Source: Aptenodytes patagonicus (lineage: Eukaryota; Chordata; Aves; Sphenisciformes; Spheniscidae). Taken from it: a stretch of 64,000 bases of DNA. The translations under genes were made by a program, and so were the position numbers. Where the stretch lies: assembly GCF_965638725.1 (NCBI RefSeq), contig NC_134957.1, positions 14,966,101 to 15,030,100 of the forward strand, read 5' to 3'. Of the stretch, positions 24,401 to 64,000 are shown piece by piece (positions within the stretch are counted from its first letter, which is position 1; each line of letters begins with the position of its first letter). Under the pieces are notes generated by a model. The model had not been told where the DNA came from. It did not search any database and worked only from the letters and a program-made list of their open reading frames with translations.

Positions 24401-26597
24401 GAATGCACTGCTAAAAATCGCTACCTGATGATTGCTCAATTGATTTACCATGGGTGCTAGAAAAACACGCTTGCATTCTGCGTTAGATGTGAAATATTCT
24501 AGAAATAGCTATCTACTGTACAAATTATGTTCTAGATTGACTAGAAATGTAGACCCTACGAGCTCATGAGTTCCATCTTTGACATTGATGCTGATGAATA
24601 CTGCCCTTTAACAAATATACAGTAGCTGGTTGAAAACTCAGTGAAGGCTCATAATGTGGAATTCATCTAACTAAGTGTAGATGTCTGCAGCGTAGCTGTC
24701 TTCATCTGAATTGTTATCTAAGGTTCTGCTTATGGCCACTGAACTGTCACAGGGCTGTACTTGCCTCACTCTCAGGTTGGTCAAGTGAATCACAGCCATT
24801 TTGACACCAGTAACTTTTGGATACGATTCTAAAGTCTATGAACCAAATCCATCCCTGGTGAGTTAACTCCTAATGCACCAATCTTTTCTTTTCTAAATGG
24901 CAACATTAATGCCGTAACTCATGAGGATCATAGAAGATTAAGGCTTATAGCTTCCAGAGGCTTAAACTATTATTTAATGCTATATGTTCATACTAAAACT
25001 CACTTAACTGAAATGAGGACTACTGTATGGATTACCATGCAGTATTCATACATAGCCATCCAGCATGCATATTGTAGGGGGACCGTCTGTATGTTTATGG
25101 TTACGAATGCTGTCTGACCACATGAAAAGAATAGAACATTTCTCTTGCATTGCATTCTAACCAGTTGTACTCCAAGTTTTCTCTGATGTTTTTCTGTTTT
25201 AACTCATCCATTTTCAAGACCCACATAATTCAGGGAACCTTTTCACTTTCATCTCAAATGTGATTTGGTTAATGATTAATAAAAAAAAATAGCTGAATAA
25301 ACTAACATGCAGTTTTACATCTGAACGAAAGTGTCATCTGTTAACACAGACTGTTTACAATACCAATATACTTCTGCAGATGAAATAACATGCAGGCTTA
25401 ATGTACTAATAAATGCATTTGTGGGGTTACAAAAGAAATGGATAGAAACTCATGAGTGGGAGATGAAACTGAATAATTAAGCAGCAAAATGCTACATGGT
25501 ATGTTTTTAAATTGACTGCTAATACTCAAAAAGAAAAAAGGAAATGTGTCACTGAGAGTTGTAGATCAACAGCAGGATATACAGATATTGTCCTGGAAGA
25601 ATGCAGAAATTACTATTAATTTAAAATTACACCCATTATTCCAACAAATAATATAACAGAGCAAATAAGAAAGAGGTTACCCACCAAGACAATTATTTCA
25701 CAGGAGAGTTGAATGACAATGACAGTTGTTTTTTGGATGACCAAACTAAGCTAGAGCTTGATAGTTACCAGGTAGTATTTTAAAAAGATTTAGGTATTTT
25801 TAGAAGATTATATTTTTATAAGTTACGAAGTTTAATAACCTTCTGAAGTTTAGATTCCAGTGTTTCCTTCTTTGACTCTTCTCTGTGAAACTGGGAAGCT
25901 TCTGTACTGCAGCACAAAGTAGACAAATCTCTCAGGCTTCCTTCCATATTCAGGTCAGGAAGATAGAGTATACTACAGAAACTGTAAACCACTAGTGGAA
26001 ACATGCATCTACGCTAAAGTAGAATCTGTGACAAAATGAACCTTGGATGCCTATCTATTCCAAACTTACTACACAGAAAACTACACATTTGAAGGAGGAG
26101 AAGGTGGAGTAATGACTTATAAAAGAAACAGTCAAGTTTAACCAAAGGTCAGCTTAAGTAATTATGATAGAAAATCACTAGAGATCAGTTGGCTCTTCTC
26201 ACTAATGTATTTTTACAAGATCAAAGAAGATTACCCCCCAGTCCAACACATGTAATGAAGGATTTTTGGTTTTAATCATTTTACAGTATTTGATTTTGTC
26301 TTTTTGTAATGATTATACTTTCATCGCCTCTCCATGTGAACACTACCTTTTAGAGTATTTATTGGGACTCCCAGATAAAGTTCACATTAACTATTCAAAG
26401 AACTGAATGAACAGGCATAGCATAATCTGATTTCTTGTACACACACAGTAACATTTGCAAATCTTCCCTGGTTTAGTTCAGCTTCTCTTCACAAGTTCTG
26501 GGAATACCTGCTGTTCTACACCTTGATTTGTATATATCTCATTTCTGGGTATCACTTTAGTCAAGGACAAGCTAATAAAACTGCAATACTTTGGTTA

Positions 26598-27186
26598 TAT
26601 TTTGGCTTGTATCAGAAATAGTGTGGCCAGCAGGAGTAGGGAAGTGATCGTCCCTTTGTACTCAGCACTGGTGAGGCCGCACCTCGACTACTGTGTTCAG
26701 TTTTGGGCCCCTCACTACAAGAAGGACGTTGAGGTGCTGGAGCGTGTCCAGAGAAGGGCAACGAGGCTGGTGAGGGGTCTGGAGAACAAGGCTTATGAGG
26801 AGCGGCTGAGGGAACTGGGGTTGTTTAGCCTGGAGAAAAGGAGGCTGAGGGGAGACCTCATCGCTCTCTACAACTACCTGAAAGGAGGTTGTAGCGAGGT
26901 GGGGGTCGGTCTCTTCTCCCAAGTAACAAGTGATAGGACGAGAGGAAACAGCCTCAAGTTGCACCAGGGGAGGTTTAGATTGGATATTAGGAAAAATTTC
27001 TTCACCGAGAGGGTTGTCAGGCATTGGAACAGGCTGCCCAGGGAAGCTGTGGAGTCACCATGCCTGGAGGTACTTAAAAGACATGGTGCTTAGGGCCATG
27101 GTTTAGTGGTGGACTTGGCAGTGATAGGTTAACAGTTGGACTTGATGATCTTAAAGGTCTTTTCCAACCTAAACGATTCTATGATA
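26598..27186 (+). mobile_element. CR1 LINE, 3' 0.6 kb
   Basis: An open frame gives [20 protein letters not shown], then [40 protein letters not shown] and [16 protein letters not shown], the C-terminal part of the CR1 reverse transcriptase. It ends with the standard tail GGTCTTTTCCAACCTAAACG then ATTCTATGAT. It is less damaged than the copy at 3583 and so probably younger. The 5' part is missing. Confidence 0.94.
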
Positions 27187-30100
27187 TTCAACCTTCAGCT
27201 ATTATTGATTAATCACAAAGCATCCTTGTCTAAGCAGTTTTTCATCTTTATCTCTCTATCGATTGTAACGGCTTCTTCCAATTGCTGACCTATTTCAGTT
27301 AGATTACTGGAAGGCACTTTATTGAGACTACATTGTAAACCAACAAGAAAAGAGCCTCTGACCATCTTTAAACTAGTGTGATAGTTTCCTGCCCTCTGAA
27401 ACTTTTGGCTACAGCTATAAACTGACAAGACAACAGTCTGAACTGTTTGGCCTAATTGAAATAACTCAAAATCCTATGTATCTCAGATGAATGCAAAGTC
27501 TTTTTTTCTCAGTATCAAATACAGTGTCAGAAATAAGATACGTATATTGTGACTACCAGGCTTAGATGGAAATACAGAAGCCTAAATATTACTTGTATGA
27601 CATACTAAAAGCCATAATGTAGGGGAAAAGAAGCTATCCAGGAGATGCTCCTGTCTGAAGTGATGCACAAGGAAAACCAGCAGATAAAAATTTGAAACCT
27701 ATGAACCTCGGCAAGACTAAGCTGAAGCCCAAAATGAGTGTGTAAATAAGGAGAATTGTATAAAATTCCATTAAGAGACTTTGATAGTTAATTGGATTAC
27801 CATCTTTTAAAAAGAATGGTTCATGAGTAACTCTTATTTGTAGTCCCTGACCAAGCCTTAAGGTAAATAGCACAAGGTGGGAAAAATATTCAGTTGTTCC
27901 TGTCGCTCTTACCCCAGTGTCTATATGAAGGGTATTTCACAAATCAATTAATGAGTAATTCATGATGCTGGGAAAGGCTCTGATTGTTGGTATTGTTCTG
28001 AAAGGCTGGTGCTGATGGCCACATTTTAAGTGGGCCACTCCTTCAATGTACTGAATCAAAGCTAGCATTTCCTGGTGAAGATCAATAGACAAAGAACTGG
28101 AACGCCTAAGATACCAACCCTAGGGAAATAGTATTAGCTAAACTGGTACCGATGGTCAAGGATACAGGACTCTGATATGCCCTGAGGAGTGCCATTTACC
28201 TTAGCTTTCTGTCCTTCAGCTTTCCTAAGGAGGATAAGATGGGAGGACACCTTTTTCTTATATTCTCTACAAATATTTAAGAAAGTATTTGAGTAAATCC
28301 ATTAGTGAATAAAAGTCAAAGTTGTTTTTCTTTTAAATTATTTTGATGACGAAAAGAGGTATTCCAAATGCACAGTGCCTGACACGCCTTCCAGTTAGCA
28401 GATCAGCCTGCAAACACCAAATAGTGTAGATCTGAGTAAGAAATAGAAGCACTGAGCATCTGTAGGACCAAACCCAAGACTTGGAACAGGTGAGGTGAGA
28501 TTGTCGAGGACTATGAAAGAATCCGGGGGGGTAGAAGGGTGGGGAATTTTGGTTGAATTATAATCCCATAGCCACCGCATAGTGTAACTGAACACTAGGA
28601 TTATATATAAAAAGTGAAGTCTAACATTTGAATGAAATAACATTTTACCTTTAATATTAAAAGACTTTAATGGAATTACTGAGATGTATTTTTATAGTGT
28701 CACCGCATTTGAAATAGAGACACATTTAAAAGGATCTAGTTTAAGTCTACATAAGAACTAGTTACTTCATTTGTGAACACATTTCAGAAGGGATGGACAG
28801 TTCAGTCTGAAGATAGTTCAAAGTAGAATAGCAAAAACAGTAAGTAATTTGGAAAATAAGAGGAAAGGTTAAGAGTCAATCAGCAGAAAAACTAGGGAGT
28901 GTGCTCTGGAAATATGTAAATTGTCTCATTACATAGACAAGGATTAGAACATTCACTAGTGAGGACAAAAAAAATGTTGAATTTAAGCAATGGCAAGGAA
29001 AATTTAAGTTAAGCATTAGGGAAGATTATACAATACAGCAGCTTTTAGCTTAGGGAAAGTGGTGAAATCATCACTGGAAGTCAGAGCTAAATTAGACGCC
29101 TTTATATTCTGTCTGCTCAGAGATAATCTGCCTGCATGACAGCAACCTATTTTATTAACAAGAGAATAATTATGACAAATAATGAATGCAAAAAAAACTT
29201 CAGCTAACTTTGTCTTAGAGCTGGGCATCATCTCTCCCGGCAGATCGTTGAAATTTTGAGTTGAACCATTTATACAGTTTCTAGTTTTTAAAAAAGTATT
29301 TCTAACATGAACAAGTCACAGGAGAGGTCTATTCTACCTAAATTTCTTTATGGAGACTCTGTAAGATCTAATCCCCAATGTGTTTTTATTCATACACAAG
29401 TCTTGTGTCATTGCTCTTCGTCTTTAAACTTTTCCTCCTTCAGTCCTCTTGGACTCTCTGCCGCCCCCAAGCAAGTCAGTCCTCTGACTGCCTGTTTAAT
29501 GGGCACAGCAGGCTGTCAAACTGAAATTGACCCTTCATCGCACTCAAGAATTTGCTGAAAAGAGTATCCAAATGTGATGAAAAGAGAATCAAAGGCCTTC
29601 CCCTCAAGATACATTGCATAGCAATCTTACTATTAAATTTACTTCAATACTGTGTATGCATACAATAAACATCACAGTAAGCAGGTGAACACGTATCATA
29701 CAGCGATTGCTACAGGCAACTCTCAATCTCTCGCACATTAAAAAAATAAACAGAACGGAAAAGTTTTGGTGGCTAACAAGAAATACCATACACCCTTTCA
29801 TAGCTTAAATGTAAAATGTAGCATACCGAGAAATACTAATTTGCAAGGTTTGAAACACAATAATGCAAAAAACAAGAGGAAAGATGAAATCATAGGCTTA
29901 CTGATTTCAAGAGTTTTGAAAAGTCATCAGTAGGTGCAGAATTTCACCCCATGACTTACATAAGGAGAGCATCACACACTTATTCAGAGAAATCACAGCC
30001 ATGGTAATACATTGTAATTTTGATTTTTGAGAGTAACGGTAGAACTGTTTTTGTGCTTCTCTTATTCTTTGTAGATAGTAGGAAAAAAAAAACCACATAG

Positions 30101-30590
30101 GAAGATCATGCTAATGTTTGTGCAGGTTTAATGAAAGGCTGAGCAAGCAGCTTTTGTGCCAGTATACTTTCAGTTGTAAATGCTCCATCGTGGCTACAGC
30201 AGCTCTTTAAAACACTCACCACCAGGTTCCATGGTGAACCGTATGCAGTGCTACACCTTGCTGTCAGAAAAGTTTAGGAGTTGAAATGCTTGCGAGTGTT
30301 TAAATATAGCTAAAATAATAGCACGTGTTACATGGTGAACTTGTTATAACGTTTGTTGAACACAACTTAACTCTCACATGGAGAGGTAGAGGGACTAGCA
30401 CATCAGCCTTCCAGGCCGGCTAGTCTGTTCATCTTGTATTACACCCCTTACGAGGTGTTCAGGTCTTCAGCGTAACCACACCGGCCAGACCATTCATTAG
30501 CGGAGAACTCATTAAAAGCTGTCACAATTCACATTTTATTCTTCACTCTTGCCCATAACCAGGGGGGCAGAGACTGCTGCATGGTTCAGC
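27187..30590. other. Intergenic sequence before the FMR1 CpG island
   Basis: AT-rich. It holds one old CR1-like relic (about 28795-29110) and no supported gene. GC content rises sharply from about 30550. Confidence 0.5.
28795..29110 (+). mobile_element. Possible ancient CR1-like relic
   Basis: The order of phrases (AGAATAGCAAAAACAGTAAG, GGAAAATAAGAGGAAAGGTT, AAATTTAAGTTAAGCATTAG, GTGGTGAAATCATCACTGGA) follows the CR1 C-terminal region through many substitutions. The homology is by eye and weak. Confidence 0.45.
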
Positions 30591-30667
30591 CTACTTCCCC
30601 CTGCCTTGGCAGTCATCCCTCGCAGCGCCCCTGAGGGACTTGAGCCAGGTCCCCACAGGTCCAGGCC

Positions 30668-30745
30668 TCCTCCTTCCCTTTCCCTTCCCCTTTCCCTTCC
30701 CCTTCCCCTTCCCCTTCCCTTTCCCTTTCCCTTCCCATCCCATCC
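30668..30745. repeat. Polypyrimidine (CCCTT/CCCTTT) simple repeat
   Basis: About 78 bp of almost pure C/T on the + strand with irregular CCCTT and CCCTTT units, about 0.9 kb before the FMR1 start codon. Mirror-like polypurine/polypyrimidine tracts of this kind can form triplex DNA. No function is shown. Confidence 0.9.
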
Positions 30746-31288
30746 CGGCAGCCCCCACGCCCCCTCGGCCCCATCATCCCCACCGCCTCTCCCTGGGCCC
30801 CGCAATACCATCGCTCCCAAGAGCCGTTACTCGACCCCGTTTGTTCACCCGGGGGACCCCGACACCGCCCTCCCGTACCCCCCCTCGGCCCAGACCTCCA
30901 CCCCGCCCCGGGCAGGCCGGTGTAAAGACACGGGCGCCGGAACCCGTCCCCCGTCACGACGGCCTGGCGCGGCAGGCCGCGCGCCCCGCCCCCCTCTGGT
31001 CACAACGCGCGGTGCAGCACGCAATCTGATTGGCCAGCGGGGCAGTCACTCGGGCGCGCGCCAGGAGGGGAGGCGGGATCTCAAGCGCAACTGCCGGGTT
31101 CGAGTGCCCCCCGCCGCTGCGGCTGCGCGCGGGAGGGGCGCGGAGCGGCGCGCGGCCCGGGCGTTAGGCGGTGTGCGAGCGGCGCGTGCTGGCCGGGGCC
31201 AGCTCCCGCCCCGCCCTCCCCCGCCGCCGCGGCCCGTCACGTGACGCGGATTTGGCGTTTACATTCGAAACGGGCGCCCCCCTCCCCT

Positions 31289-31306
31289 CCCCCCCCCCCC
31301 CCCCCC
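31289..31306. repeat. 18-bp poly-C run in the FMR1 promoter
   Basis: A homopolymer of 18 C lies about 45 bp after the E-box. Its exact length is unreliable in most assemblies. Confidence 0.9.
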
Positions 31307-31522
31307 GCGCGCCGCCCGGCGGTGACCGTTTCGCTTTCATTTCCGGGCGGCCGAGGGCGAGGAGCGGAGGCGCGGAGCGTCCCCGCGGCGCCGTCCCCCT
31401 GTGCCCCCCCCCCGCGGCGTCGTCGTCCCGCGGCACTCCCCCCCGCCCCTCGCGCGGCCCCACCCCCTCGGGCTCGGAGTGAACCGAGATTCCCCTTCCC
31501 CTCCCCCGCCCCGGCACACACA

Positions 31523-31545
31523 CCCCTCCTCCTCTTCCCCCTCCT
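31523..31545 (+). repeat. CCT-rich tract in the FMR1 5' UTR
   Basis: An interrupted CCT tract (CCTCCTCCT and CCCCCTCCT segments) lies 74-96 bp before the start codon, the region where mammalian FMR1 carries its CGG repeat. No CGG run is present between here and the ATG. My recollection is that chicken FMR1 was also described with a CCT-type 5' UTR repeat. Confidence 0.8.
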
Positions 31546-31618
31546 GCGCCGAGAGAGAGAAAGGGAAGGGAGGAGGCGCCGGGCCTGGGTCTCCCGCACC
31601 GAGCCGCCGCGGCACAAC

Positions 31619-62322
<30,704 letters not shown>

Positions 62323-64000
62323 GTAATTTTTCTCTTATTGGAACTCTGCACTGTTTAAAATTGCTAAGTGTCATATACTGACATTAGAGTCTTCAAAACC
62401 ACGAGCAACACAGTAGCCATGTGGTTCCTTATCCCCTAATCAGATATACAAGAGTTCTGTGTCATTTTGTAACATATACGCAGGAATCTCAATATATCAA
62501 GTTGTGTAAAGATGCAACTTCGTAATGTTAGCTTAGTTCTCCCTTTGGTTAGAACTCTGATCACGAGTCCCAAGGATTTACTAACCAGCTGATTTCAGTC
62601 TTTGTTCTTACTAGCTTTTTGTTTTTAGCTTTTCTTTCTTGCTGCATTGTATATTGTTGTCTGTCGCCTATATACCTGAGGGAGGAGAATCCTTAACGCT
62701 TTATATAAAAAGAGAGAGTGTGTTGTAGCCAGAATCTTCAGAGTAAGAAAGATTAAACTTCAGAAACTACCTTCACTACTAAATGAAACATTTGCAATTG
62801 AAGGCTATGCAGTCTAGAAAGTAAGTTAAAAATGCACATCAAGAAACTGTTCAAGTCATATATTGAAATATTTACAACCTTGAATATTTTATAGCCTTTT
62901 ATAAAGATATTTCTACAATTTTTTCAAATATGTTTTGTTGCGTAAAGTTATTCAGGCTGATATTTTATGTACATACGTTAAGTTTCCCCCCATGGAAACT
63001 GTTCTTGCTTCAAATGATAACATGCAAACCTTCTTCCATCTCTTACTGCATAGGATGAGTTATGTTGGGAGGAAGAAATAATGAGCAGCTGCAAGGTGCC
63101 ACCTTCTGTGTGGTGTTACCAGGAGTCATGGTTCTGACAGGGGATTGAGATGACTCTTGGTTTGGTTTTAGAAAGCCTGTTTAAGAAAGAAGGGGGTGGG
63201 GAGGAAATGCTTAGTTTTCCAAGTGGGAGTGCTGAACTTGAAGGTGTAGTACCTGAATATGCATCTGAAATGTAAACAATTAACATGCCAAAAAAAATTT
63301 TTATGGCCACACAACTTTTACAGTTAATCAGTAATTAACTTACAAAGTTTGAAGTAGACAGTGGTGAATTGCGGTGCTGGAAAAGAAACTAAGGCACTTA
63401 TCAACAAGTCATGATTTTTCTCTGTTGCTCTGAGATTTGGATGAGATGATACTCTATATGAAAATAAGTACTTGCATATCGTTGAAACCTGACTTGATCA
63501 AGTTGTAAAAATTTTGTAATGCTTCAAGGAATAAGGGCTTACCCTCTTTACAAGCATAAAATTTTGCTTTCAAAATGCTTTTTTGAAATTTATGACCACT
63601 TAAAAAGGCCGCAGAAGTCTTTTTGGTGGATTAAATGAAACTTTTTGCAGATTCCAAAGGTGGCTGAGTAGATTTTTTTTTTTGAGCGTTAGTATCATGT
63701 CATGGCAGCTTTTCTGTGTTCATTTTTTTCAAAAAAATGTTTGTATACAACAAGTAGAAAGTTGAACTATTGAAAGTGAAATGATGTTTTAAAGTTCCAT
63801 CTGCTATTAGTTCTTCAACTTTCTCTTGCACAAGTACACTGGAAAATTTTTTTTTTAGCTTTCCAAGGCTAGGTAGACAGGAGGTTTTTTGGTTTTGTTT
63901 TTTTTAGGTCACAACCATTTTTGAACAGAAAAGAATTCACACACTCTCCATTTCAGCTGGATACATTTAACAAAGCCATAAGGGTGTGGTACTGTTCGTG
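62323..64000 (+). other. FMR1 intron 16, open at the window edge
   Basis: 1.7 kb of AT-rich intron with several poly-T runs. No sequence like the last FMR1 exon appears before 64000, so the C-terminus and 3' UTR lie outside. Confidence 0.85.

Larger units (their letters stand above)
18109..26590. other. Long intergenic stretch with repeat fragments
   Basis: About 8.5 kb of AT-rich DNA. It contains an LTR fragment (18708-18770), a small CR1 tail (20734-20812) and a 35-bp tandem duplication (21389-21458). No gene is supported. Confidence 0.5.

Overview
The window is vertebrate nuclear DNA from a bird. The evidence is CR1 LINEs with the ATTCTATG-type 3' tail, solo endogenous-retrovirus LTRs of a kind common in avian genomes, compact introns and a sharp CpG-island promoter. 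The species cannot be fixed from sequence alone.

The main gene is FMR1 (fragile X messenger ribonucleoprotein, FMRP) on the + strand. It runs from a CpG-island promoter (about 30.8-32.1 kb) and start codon at 31619 to beyond the right edge. Fourteen coding exons can be placed to the base by homology, GT/AG sites and phase. They correspond to human exons 1-10 and 13-16; the last coding exon (17) lies outside. The placed exons total 1536 nt (512 codons) in one open frame when exon 10 is joined to exon 13. They encode two Tudor/Agenet domains, KH0, KH1 (GTHG), KH2 (GKNG), the leucine-rich export signal and the RGG box. No counterpart of human exon 11 is visible. Exon 12 survives only as a shortened relic, or as part of a differently bounded exon.

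Left of FMR1, at 0.5-2.6 kb, is a two-exon gene of the heat-shock transcription factor family, closest in style to the HSFX/HSFY branch. Its DNA-binding-domain exon carries two opposite frameshifts, so it is a relic or a mis-assembled gene. Its second exon is open, and an X-box-like site and a CRE-like site lie just upstream. Between it and FMR1 are about 28 kb of AT-rich intergenic DNA holding CR1 fragments, two solo LTRs with 5-bp target-site duplications, an LTR fragment in the opposite direction, and small tandem duplications and hairpins, but no other convincing gene.

Points deserving attention: the FMR1 5' UTR has a CCT-rich tract instead of the mammalian CGG repeat, while a short CGG run sits in a perfect hairpin in intron 1. 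FMR1 intron 4 is 279 nt, in frame and stop-free. The exon 11-12 region has been remodelled. The two alternative acceptors known in human exon 15 keep their AGs. The HSF relic lies near FMR1. I saw no CRISPR array, rRNA, tRNA or clearly new multi-gene system.
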